In this document: piece after piece, positions 1 to 6,439 of the stretch
Position numbering within the stretch: the stretch's first letter is position 1
How the letters are laid out: the number at the start of each line of letters is the position of its first letter
Assembly: GCA_045593725.1 (NCBI GenBank)
Contig: JAZNXE010000019.1
Span: forward strand, 1-34,069
Source of the DNA: HGM12713 sp045593725
GTDB lineage: Bacteria > Bacillota > Clostridia > Oscillospirales > CAG-272
DNA length: 34,069 nucleotides
Reading direction: 5' to 3'
Notes under the pieces: generated by a model
The model's input: the letters and a program-made list of their open reading frames with translations, nothing else
Told to the model about the DNA's origin: nothing
Databases searched by the model: none
Made by a program: the position numbers and the translations under genes

Positions 1-59
1 GCATATTATCAACTCCTTGGCTCACAGAACGACATGGCTACGATCCGACTTTCATAACG

Positions 60-122
60 GGGCTGACTCGAAATCAGTTTGTGCGCAAGCACACGAGGGT
101 TCGAATCCCTCTCTCTCCGCCA
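60..122 (+). tRNA. tRNA-Ser(CGA), 3' part only; 5' half not recognisable
   Basis: The anticodon arm folds as GCTGA-loop-TCAGT with loop CTCGAAA, giving anticodon CGA at 69-71. The long variable arm typical of serine tRNA pairs TGTGC (80-84) with GCACA (89-93). The T arm is GAGGG-TTCGAAT-CCCTC (95-111), followed by TCTCTCC, discriminator G119 and an encoded CCA at 120-122. The matching 5' acceptor strand GGAGAGA and a D arm should lie at about 33-58, but neither is there. The gene is therefore either a 3' fragment left by integration or recombination within the tRNA gene, or an assembly junction. A functional tRNA from this copy is unlikely. The identity of the 3' part is clear; its status as fragment rather than gene is inferred. 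Confidence 0.75.
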
Positions 123-170
123 ACGCGAAGCACACCGAAAGGTGTGCTTTTTGCGTTGGCGGAGAGAGAG
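109..170. repeat. Perfect 18-bp inverted repeat copying the tRNA 3' end
   Basis: Bases 109-126, which are the tRNA acceptor tail plus CCAACGC, reappear exactly as the reverse complement at 153-170. The two arms flank the terminator hairpin, making a 62-base cruciform-capable palindrome. The inverted tail then continues in decayed form to about 180. An ordinary tRNA terminator would not repeat the tRNA's own acceptor stem in reverse, so this needs another explanation, such as duplication during integration or a tRNA-derived palindromic element. Confidence 0.85.
128..152 (+). terminator. Terminator-like hairpin after the tRNA tail
   Basis: AAGCACACC (128-136) pairs perfectly with GGTGTGCTT (141-149) around a GAAA tetraloop and runs into five T residues (148-152). 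This is a normal intrinsic terminator for the tRNA gene. It also forms the tip of the larger palindrome 109-170. Confidence 0.7.
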
Positions 171-460
171 GCTCGACAAGAACGCTTTTTGCTTTGTTCA
201 CAAAGCAAAAGAGGGTTCGCATTCGCCGCTCGAAGATCGACAAGCTCGCTTGTCAGGCGTAGGGCGTGCGAATCTTCCGCTTGTTTGCAAGCGGAATACC
301 CCTCTCTAATAATGAGAAAACAGAAACAGGGATTCGAACGCAGTAAACAAAACAACACGGTGTGTTGTTTTGGAACGGTGACCGAAGAATTTTGCAAAGC
401 ATAACATAAAACTTAATCCAAAATGCTTTACAAAATTCAAGAACGAATCCTCTCTCTGCT
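171..460. repeat. Non-coding array of hairpins and decayed tRNA-tail copies
   Basis: No credible gene is visible here. Successive hairpins are: 187-196/201-210, 239-244/249-254, 275-283/288-296, 348-358/362-372, and 387-402/423-438 (15 of 16 paired). Between them are degenerate copies of the tRNA T arm and acceptor tail: GAGGGTTCG at 211-219 (+), CCCCTCTCT at about 299-307 (+), AGGGATTCGAAC at 328-339 (reverse), and CGAATCCTCTCTCTG at 444-458 (+). Open frames across it have the repetitive look of translated tRNA sequence. The structure is seen directly; its origin as repeated inverted duplications of the tRNA end is inferred. Confidence 0.65.
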
Positions 461-475
461 ATTTCTCAAAAAAGA

Positions 476-504
476 TTGCGGTTTTTACTTTTTTGTGGTA
501 TAAT
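476..504 (+). promoter_or_regulatory. Sigma-A promoter for the small membrane protein
   Basis: A perfect TATAAT lies at 499-504 with an extended TGG just before it. TTGCGG at 476-481 sits exactly 17 bases upstream as a weak -35. The expected start is near 511, about 30 bases before the ATG at 541. Confidence 0.6.
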
Positions 505-540
505 CTAATCGATAAATAAGAATTTGTTGGAGGATATTTT

Positions 541-708
541 ATGAAAAAGGCATTTCAAGTAATTTGCTGCGCTGTCGGTGCTGGAATGATTGGCTTTTTT
601 GCTAATCAGCTAAATACAATAATAGGATGTGTATTTTTCACTCTTGGTGTTGCTTTGCTTGTCGGTTCAATCATTCTGGTTTCCAAACAAGATAAAGAAA
701 ACAAGTAA
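541..708 (+). CDS. Small two-helix membrane protein, 55 residues
   Basis: The frame starts at ATG 541 behind a GGAGG ribosome binding site at 529-533 and ends at TAA 706-708. The product has a short basic N-terminus (MKKAF), a hydrophobic segment at about residues 6-20, a short polar turn (NQLN, 22-25), a second hydrophobic segment at about 27-47, and a charged tail (KQDKENK). That predicts a hairpin in the membrane with both ends inside. No family is recognised. It has its own extended -10 promoter and lies between the tRNA-derived repeats and the TPR/DUF4037 pair, with 51 bases to the latter and no obvious terminator, so it may be cotranscribed with them. The coding call rests on promoter, ribosome binding site and composition; the function is unknown. 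Confidence 0.65.
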   Translation: MKKAFQVICCAVGAGMIGFFANQLNTIIGCVFFTLGVALLVGSIILVSKQDKENK

Positions 709-759
709 ATTCCAATTTATCGAGCTGTTAATAAACACACCTTGATTTTGTGAGGAACT

Positions 760-1503
760 ATGGATACAAAACGGATTTTGGACAAGCTTGACAGTTACTT
801 TGCGAAGAACGATTATATAGGCGCGGAGCGCCATCTCAAATATTGGCTTGATGAGGCTAAGGAATCAAATGATGAACGCGCGGAACTTCTTCTGTGTAAT
901 GAGCTTATAGGTCTTTCGAGAAAAACAAGCAAGGAGGAACAGACCTTTTTCTACGCTTCTCTTGCCTTAGATACATTAAAAAGGCTTGATATGGAAGGCT
1001 CAATAAGTGCGGCTACGACCTATATAAATGTTGCTACGGCATATAAGGCCTTTGGTCGAGCAGTTGATTCCCTGCCCCTATTCCAGCGCGCTCTTGCTAT
1101 ATACGGTGACAGTTTGGGAAATGATGATTCACGATTTGGCGGACTTTACAACAATATGGCTCTGACCTACGTTGACCTTGGCGAATTTGAAAAGGCTTAT
1201 GACTGTTTTAATTCTGCTATTTCCGTAATGTCAAACGTTGAAAAGGGAGAGCTTGAGCAAGCCATTACTCACTTGAACATTGCTTCCGCCTTAGAGGCTG
1301 AAAAAGGGCTTGTTGATGCAGACGAGGAAATTCAGGAAAGGCTTCGAATAGCGGCAGAGCTACTGGATATATATGCTGACGACACAGACGGATACTACGC
1401 CTTTGTTTGTGAAAAATGTGCCTCGGTTTTCGGATATTACGGGCATTTTGTCCATGAAAACAAATTAAAAGAAAGGGCTAAGCGGATATATGAAGGGTCT
1501 TGA
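760..1503 (+). CDS. TPR-repeat protein, partner of the DUF4037 gene
   Basis: This is a soluble, helical protein of 247 residues with no signal peptide. Tetratricopeptide-like helix pairs are visible at about 83-120 (NVATAYKAFGRAVDSLPLFQ), 125-163 (YNNMALTYVDLGEFEKAYD, the clearest unit) and 165-202, with weaker helices before them. TPR arrays bind partner proteins, so an adaptor or regulatory role is likely, though nothing in the sequence names the partner. The start at 760 follows GAGGA at 752-756. Its 3' end overlaps the next gene by 14 bases, which suggests translational coupling and joint function with the DUF4037 protein. The TPR call is confident; the pathway is unknown. Confidence 0.85.
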   Translation: MDTKRILDKLDSYFAKNDYIGAERHLKYWLDEAKESNDERAELLLCNELIGLSRKTSKEEQTFFYASLALDTLKRLDMEGSISAATTYINVATAYKAFGRAVDSLPLFQRALAIYGDSLGNDDSRFGGLYNNMALTYVDLGEFEKAYDCFNSAISVMSNVEKGELEQAITHLNIASALEAEKGLVDADEEIQERLRIAAELLDIYADDTDGYYAFVCEKCASVFGYYGHFVHENKLKERAKRIYEGS

Positions 1504-2431
1504 ACTGGCTAAGAAGTATTATCTTGAATACGGCGCGCCTATGCTTGAAAAAGATTTTCCCGAGTATATCGGTCTAATCGCAATAGGTCTTGTAGGCAGC
1601 GGCTCGGAATGTCTTGGATACGACGACGGTATTTCTACCGACCACGATTTTGAACCCGCTTTTTGTATTTTTCTTCCCAGCGAGGACATCATTGACTCAA
1701 AGGTCGAGTTCGCTCTTGAACGTGCTTACGCAAAGCTTCCTAAAGAATTTATGGGCTTTTCACGGTGCTCTTCCGCTCCTGTTGGGTCAAAAAGGCACGG
1801 CGTTATAAGGCTTTCGGATTTTCTTTTAGAAAAAGTAGGCTCACCCACGGGAATTCTGAGCGCTGACGAATGGTTTTTAGTGCCCGAATATTCACTTGCT
1901 GAGGTTGCGGGGGGAGAGCTATTTCGTGACGATAGCTGCCTATTTGAAAATATCCGTAAGGGACTTTCAGCTATGCCCATGGACGTATTCTTAAAGAAGC
2001 TTGCGGGCAATCTGCTGCTTATGGGACAATCAGGGCAGTACAATTACTATCGCTGTATCTCGCGAGGAGAAACGGGTGCTGCTCAGCTTGCGGCAATTGA
2101 GTTTGTCAAAAGCTCTATGCAGGTAATCTTCTTATTGAACGGCAAATATATGCCATATTACAAGTGGAGCTTCAGAGCGCTTAGAGATTTGGAAAGCTTT
2201 TCTGAGCTTTCATATTCCTTAGAATACCTCATTTCCTCCGATAACACTCCCGAAAACGCAAAATTGAAGTACGATATGATAGAGGATATTTCATCACTCA
2301 TCATAGAGGAATTAAAAAGACGTTCTCTCACTGACGGAATATGCGGTGACCTTGAGAAGCATGCGTACTCTGTAAATGATAGAATAAGTGACAATGACAT
2401 AAGAAATCGCAATATTCTTTACGCCGTATAA
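1490..2431 (+). CDS. DUF4037-type nucleotidyltransferase-like protein
   Basis: The product has 313 residues. Near the N-terminus it carries GSGSE at 36-40 and DHD at 51-53, the G-S then D-x-D spacing of polymerase-beta-fold nucleotidyltransferases, so a nucleotidyl-transfer active site could be intact. The remainder is mostly helical, as in DUF4037 proteins, a family with no settled function. The start lies inside the end of the TPR gene (14-base overlap), with AAAGGG about 12 bases upstream. The two genes form a unit placed just before the pheST T-box promoter, and no terminator is evident after it. Possible roles include modification of a protein, tRNA or small molecule; the sequence does not decide between them. 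Family assignment is fairly sure, catalysis is inferred. Confidence 0.8.
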   Translation: MKGLELAKKYYLEYGAPMLEKDFPEYIGLIAIGLVGSGSECLGYDDGISTDHDFEPAFCIFLPSEDIIDSKVEFALERAYAKLPKEFMGFSRCSSAPVGSKRHGVIRLSDFLLEKVGSPTGILSADEWFLVPEYSLAEVAGGELFRDDSCLFENIRKGLSAMPMDVFLKKLAGNLLLMGQSGQYNYYRCISRGETGAAQLAAIEFVKSSMQVIFLLNGKYMPYYKWSFRALRDLESFSELSYSLEYLISSDNTPENAKLKYDMIEDISSLIIEELKRRSLTDGICGDLEKHAYSVNDRISDNDIRNRNILYAV

Positions 2432-2448
2432 TTTTTTGTTATTTCCTC

Positions 2449-2477
2449 TTGCAAAACGCAAATTCTTGTGTTATAAT
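2449..2477 (+). promoter_or_regulatory. Sigma-A promoter of the pheST T-box transcript
   Basis: TTGCAA at 2449-2454 and TATAAT at 2472-2477 are separated by 17 bases, with an extended TG at 2469-2470. Transcription should begin near 2484, at the foot of the T-box leader. Confidence 0.7.
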
Positions 2478-2483
2478 ATATAG

Positions 2484-2735
2484 GTTAGTAAAACACTGTG
2501 ATGAAGTTGGCAAGCCTTATTCCCTTGCTTCAGAGAAGACCGCCGTGGCTGTGAGCGGTCGCAAGACAAGGTGTAGCCTTTCGCTTCGGAGTGCTTTTTG
2601 TGAAAACGGATTTTTCCAAGTAGCAAATTGCGGTCGCCGCCGTTATTGGCAAAAGAGTGCCGAAAGCTATTGCTGTCGGAATTTAGGTGGTACCACGGTC
2701 TTCCCGTCCTATTTTAAGGACGGGATTTTTATTTA
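2484..2735 (+). promoter_or_regulatory. T-box leader controlling pheST
   Basis: The conserved T-box sequence is AGGTGGTACCACGG within 2681-2697, directly followed by an intrinsic terminator. Upstream is a stem I region (about 2490-2600) with an AGAGAAG internal-loop motif at 2532-2538 and a distal helix ACCGC/GCGGT. Two UUC triplets lie on the 3' side of stem I, at 2580-2582 and 2585-2587; either could be the phenylalanine specifier codon. By established T-box mechanism, uncharged tRNA-Phe pairs with the specifier and, through its CCA end, with the TGG of the T-box bulge, so that the antiterminator forms and pheST is read. Which UUC is used cannot be settled by eye. Confidence 0.9.
2703..2729 (+). 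terminator. T-box intrinsic terminator
   Basis: CCCGTCCT (2703-2710) pairs with AGGACGGG (2717-2724) and is followed by ATTTTT. Its 5' arm adjoins the T-box sequence, as expected for mutually exclusive terminator and antiterminator. Confidence 0.85.
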
Positions 2736-2768
2736 TAAATATTTTACTTATCCACGAAAGGAATCAAA

Positions 2769-3782
2769 ATGAAAGAAAAGCTTAATCAAATCAGAGATGA
2801 TGCCCTTGCTGCTATCTCTGCCCAAAACGCAGACCTTGAGCAAATCAGAATCAAATATCTGGGTAAGAAAGGAGAGCTTACTGCCGTTTTACGCGGAATG
2901 GGCGCTCTCTCTGCCGAGGAAAGGCCTATAATCGGACAGATAGCAAACGAGGTAAGAACAGAGATTGAGAGCGCTCTGTCTGCCGCTACCCAGATTCTTA
3001 AGGAGAAGGAGCTTCAGAAGAAGCTGATTGAGGAAAAGATAGACGTTACTATGCCTGCGGCTGATATCAAGGTTGGCAAGCTTCATCCTCTCACCCAGAT
3101 TCAGCGCAGAATTGAAGAAATATTTATCGGCATGGGATTTTCTATCGCCGAGGGTCCTGAGGTTGAGCTTGATTATTACAATTTCCAGGCGCTCAATATT
3201 CCCGAAAATCACCCCGCGAGAGATACACAGGACACCTTCTATATTACTGAAAATATTCTTCTTCGTTCTCAGACCTCTCCCGTTCAGGTAAGAACTATGG
3301 AAAAGCAGAAGCCGCCTATAAGAATTATATCCCCCGGTCGCGTTTACCGCTCCGATGCTGTTGACGCTACGCACTCTCCCCTGTTCCATCAGGTAGAGGG
3401 ACTTGTGGTCGATAAGGGCATTACTATGGGCGACCTCAAGGGTATGCTTGAAACCTTTGCAAAGACACTCTTCGGTGACGAAACAAGGCTTCGCTTCCGC
3501 CCTCACCACTTCCCCTTTACCGAGCCATCCGCTGAGGTTGACGTATCCTGCTTTGTATGCGGCGGAAAGGGTTGCCGTGTGTGCAAGAACGAGGGCTGGA
3601 TAGAAATTCTTGGCGCGGGTATGGTACATCCCTTTGTACTTGAAAATTGCGGAATAGACCCCAACGTTTACAGCGGATTTGCTTTTGGTATGGGCGTTGA
3701 AAGAATCGCTATGAAGCATTACGGAATTGACGATATGAGATTGCTTTATGAAAACGACACCCGTTTCCTTGAACAATTTTGA
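2769..3782 (+). CDS. pheS: Phenylalanine-tRNA ligase alpha subunit
   Basis: PheS is the catalytic subunit of the cytosolic alpha2-beta2 enzyme that charges tRNA-Phe. At 337 residues it has the usual length. The N-terminal coiled coil that grips tRNA covers about residues 1-90. Class II motif 1 follows at about 105-131, motif 2 at about 188-215 (SPGRVYRSDAVDATHSP, with the FHQVEG stretch) and motif 3 at 303-324 (GFAFGMGVERIAM). A cysteine-rich turn, CFVCGGKGCRVC, occurs near 261-272 and is common in this subunit. The start follows AAAGGAA. It lies directly behind the phenylalanine-type T-box, and pheT begins 16 bases after its stop. Confidence 0.97.
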   Translation: MKEKLNQIRDDALAAISAQNADLEQIRIKYLGKKGELTAVLRGMGALSAEERPIIGQIANEVRTEIESALSAATQILKEKELQKKLIEEKIDVTMPAADIKVGKLHPLTQIQRRIEEIFIGMGFSIAEGPEVELDYYNFQALNIPENHPARDTQDTFYITENILLRSQTSPVQVRTMEKQKPPIRIISPGRVYRSDAVDATHSPLFHQVEGLVVDKGITMGDLKGMLETFAKTLFGDETRLRFRPHHFPFTEPSAEVDVSCFVCGGKGCRVCKNEGWIEILGAGMVHPFVLENCGIDPNVYSGFAFGMGVERIAMKHYGIDDMRLLYENDTRFLEQF

Positions 3783-3798
3783 TTGGAGGTAAACTGAA

Positions 3799-6189
3799 AT
3801 GAATTTATCTAAAAATTGGTTATCCGATTTCGTGGACGTTTCTGACGTTGACGTAAAGGATTATTGCGATAGAATGACCGATTCCGGCTCGAAGGTCGAG
3901 GGATATGAAATTTTGGGCGAGGATATAGAAAACGTTGTGGTTGCCCGTATTATTTCCATAGCTCCCCACGAAAACAGCGACCATCTCCAGATATGTCAGG
4001 TAGATATCGGGGGCAAGGTGGAGCAGATAGTTACAGGCGCTCAGAATATTTTTGAGGGCGCTATCGTTCCCGCTGCCATTCCCGTGGCAAAGCTTCCGGG
4101 AAACGTAGTTATAAAGCCCGGGAAGCTTCGCGGTGTTGAATCCAACGGTATGCTTTGTTCTATGGGTGAGCTTAATCTGACTGAGCACGATATGCCCGGA
4201 AAAGACCCCAACGGAATTCTTATACTTGACGAAAGCTATGCAGATAAGCTTGGAATGGATATAAAGGATGCCCTTTTACTCAACGACACCGTGGTTGAGT
4301 TTGAAATAACCTCTAACCGTCCCGACTGTCTTTCTGTAATTGGACTTGCCCGTGAGAGTGCGGTGTCCTTTGATAAGAAATTCAAGCCCCACACGCCTGT
4401 GGTAAAATGCGCTAACGACGGTGATGAGATAGCAAACTATCTTTCGGTATCTATTTCGGCTCCCGACCTCTGCCAGAGATATATGGCAAGAGTCGTAAAA
4501 AACGTAAAGATAGCGCCTTCTCCTCTTTGGCTTCGTATGCGTCTGCGCGCAAGCGGAGTCCGTCCCATAAACAATATCGTTGATATTACTAACTACGTTA
4601 TGCTTGAATACGGTCAGCCTATGCACGCCTTTGATTATTCCTGCCTTAACGGCTCGGCTATCGAGGTGCGCAGAGCGCGCGACGGAGAAAAATTCAAATC
4701 CTTGGATGATCAGGAGCATACCCTTGATTCCTCCATGCTGGTAATTTCCGACGCCGAGAGAGCTGTTGCTCTTGCAGGTGTAATGGGTGGAGCTAACAGC
4801 GAAATAAAGGATGACACCGCCACCGTTGTTTTCGAGTCTGCTTGCTTCCTTGGTACTTCTGTGAGAGTTACCGCTAAGAAAAACGGTATGAGAACCGAAA
4901 GCTCTTCCAGATTTGAAAAGGGACTTGACCCCGAAAATTGCTTTGGCGGTCTTGAAAGAGCCTGCGAGCTTGTAGAGCTTCTTGGTGCGGGTGAGGTAGT
5001 AAACGAGTTCATTGACGTTTACCCCACAAAAGCAGAACCAACGGTTCTCACCCTTGACGCCAACATCATCAACAGCTTCCTTGGAATAGATATCTCCGAG
5101 GATGAGATGAAGAAGATACTTACCACCCTTGAATTCAAAATTGACGGTAACAAGATAACTCCTCCTTCCTTCCGCGCGGATATCGGTTGTATGAATGACG
5201 TTGCCGAGGAAATAGCAAGAATATACGGATATAACAGGATACAATCCAGCCTTATGAAGGGCGAAACCACCCAAGGCGGATATACAAAGAAACAGAAGTT
5301 TGAAATAAATGTTGAAAACGCTATGTGCGGTATGGGCATCAATCAGGTACAGACCTTCTCGTTTATAAGCCCTAAGTTCTATGATAAGGTAAGACTTCCC
5401 GCTGACAGCGCTCTCCGCAATTCAGTAGTTATTTCCAATCCTCTCGGCGAGGACACTAGCGTTATGAGAACTGTTGCTCTTCCCTCTATTATGGAAGTAA
5501 TAGCGAGAAACTCCAATTTTAACAACGAAAACGTGCGTTTGTTTGAGATAGCCACTGTGTATATTCCAACAGGCGCAAATACTCTCCCCGAGGAAAAGAA
5601 GGTACTCTGCTCCGCTATGTACGGCGATTGTGATTTCTATACGATAAAGGGAGTGTGCGAAAACATTCTTAAGCTTGCGGACATAAAGAACTTCACTTTA
5701 AGTGCCGTATCCTCTAACCCCTCTTATCATCCCGGCAGATGTGCGGAAATTGTTGCAGGTGGAAAATCAATCGGCATTTTAGGTCAGATACATCCCCTTA
5801 CGGCTCAGAACTACGGAATTAATGCTCCGGTTTATGCCTGTGAGCTTGATTTTGAGTCCATTTTCGAGATGATGAGCGACACAAAGCTTTATACACCTCT
5901 GCCTAAGTTCCCCGCTTCCACCCGTGACTTCTCCTTTGTTTGCGATGAAGCCCTTGAGGTTGGAGCTATCAAGTCTGAAATGGCTAAGGCTGGCGGAAAG
6001 CTTGTTGAGGATATTGTCCTCTTTGATATTTACCGCGGTCCTCAGATTGGCGAAAACAAGAAATCTGTTTCTCTCCGTGTTACACTTAGGGCATCCGACA
6101 GAACCCTTACGGTTGAGGAAGCGGAAAAGGTATCCGCTAAGATACTGGCAGGACTTGAGCGAAATCTCGGAATTTCTATCAGAGCATAA
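3799..6189 (+). CDS. pheT: Phenylalanine-tRNA ligase beta subunit
   Basis: PheT is the large subunit of phenylalanyl-tRNA synthetase and provides tRNA binding and editing. The 796-residue product shows, in order, an N-terminal B1 part, the EMAP/OB-fold tRNA-binding domain at about 40-150, the B3/B4 editing domain at about 205-380, a B5 domain at about 405-475, the catalytic-core-like module (about 480-690), and a ferredoxin-fold anticodon-binding domain at about 697-796 beginning YTPLPKFPASTRDFSF. GGAGG precedes the start, 16 bases after pheS, so the pair is cotranscribed and under T-box control. No disruption is visible. Confidence 0.97.
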   Translation: MNLSKNWLSDFVDVSDVDVKDYCDRMTDSGSKVEGYEILGEDIENVVVARIISIAPHENSDHLQICQVDIGGKVEQIVTGAQNIFEGAIVPAAIPVAKLPGNVVIKPGKLRGVESNGMLCSMGELNLTEHDMPGKDPNGILILDESYADKLGMDIKDALLLNDTVVEFEITSNRPDCLSVIGLARESAVSFDKKFKPHTPVVKCANDGDEIANYLSVSISAPDLCQRYMARVVKNVKIAPSPLWLRMRLRASGVRPINNIVDITNYVMLEYGQPMHAFDYSCLNGSAIEVRRARDGEKFKSLDDQEHTLDSSMLVISDAERAVALAGVMGGANSEIKDDTATVVFESACFLGTSVRVTAKKNGMRTESSSRFEKGLDPENCFGGLERACELVELLGAGEVVNEFIDVYPTKAEPTVLTLDANIINSFLGIDISEDEMKKILTTLEFKIDGNKITPPSFRADIGCMNDVAEEIARIYGYNRIQSSLMKGETTQGGYTKKQKFEINVENAMCGMGINQVQTFSFISPKFYDKVRLPADSALRNSVVISNPLGEDTSVMRTVALPSIMEVIARNSNFNNENVRLFEIATVYIPTGANTLPEEKKVLCSAMYGDCDFYTIKGVCENILKLADIKNFTLSAVSSNPSYHPGRCAEIVAGGKSIGILGQIHPLTAQNYGINAPVYACELDFESIFEMMSDTKLYTPLPKFPASTRDFSFVCDEALEVGAIKSEMAKAGGKLVEDIVLFDIYRGPQIGENKKSVSLRVTLRASDRTLTVEEAEKVSAKILAGLERNLGISIRA

Positions 6190-6198
6190 GGTGTTACA

Positions 6199-6402
6199 AT
6201 GGAAAAGGCAAAGCTTGACAGAATAAACGAGCTGGCAAAAAAGAAAAAGGAAGGAACTCTCACTCCCAAAGAGGCTGAGGAACGCAAGACTCTTCACGAG
6301 GAGTATATTGCGGAGTTCAGGCTTTCCTTTGGCGCGATGCTCGATAACACGGTAATTCAATATCCCGACGGAACTAAAAAGTCCTTGAAGAAGGACAAAT
6401 AA
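6199..6402 (+). CDS. DUF896 (YnzC-family) small protein
   Basis: The 67-residue product, starting MEKAKLDRINELAKKKKEG, matches the small helical DUF896/YnzC family of Firmicutes: two helices joined by a turn (about 1-17 and 22-38), then a tail with the characteristic DNTVIQYPDG. The family has a known helical-hairpin fold but no firm function. It starts 9 bases after the pheT stop and precedes a strong terminator, so it is the last gene of the pheST transcript. The family assignment is confident. Confidence 0.85.
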   Translation: MEKAKLDRINELAKKKKEGTLTPKEAEERKTLHEEYIAEFRLSFGAMLDNTVIQYPDGTKKSLKKDK

Positions 6403-6403
6403 G

Positions 6404-6439
6404 AAAAAGAGCCTACTGCTATGGCAATAGGCTCTTTTT
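6404..6439. terminator. Bidirectional terminator between DUF896 gene and malQ
   Basis: AAAAAGAGCCTA (6404-6415) pairs perfectly with TAGGCTCTTTTT (6428-6439). A-run and T-run flank the stem on either side, so it serves the + strand pheST transcript and the converging malQ transcript. Confidence 0.9.

Noticed and set aside
17..404. Several short frames across the tRNA tail and hairpins
   Set aside because: They translate the tRNA and its inverted copies (GERGIRTLV-like strings), a known source of spurious proteins.
171..460. Possible CRISPR array or transposon ends
   Set aside because: Unit lengths and spacers are irregular, the repeats are inverted rather than direct, and there is no cas or transposase gene.
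2449..2772. 107-codon frame across the T-box leader
   Set aside because: It lies within a structured regulatory RNA, covers its terminator and starts within the promoter.
2889..5274. Long minus-strand frames opposite pheS and pheT (295 and 332 codons)
   Set aside because: These are shadows of strongly conserved genes with no ribosome binding site or recognisable family.
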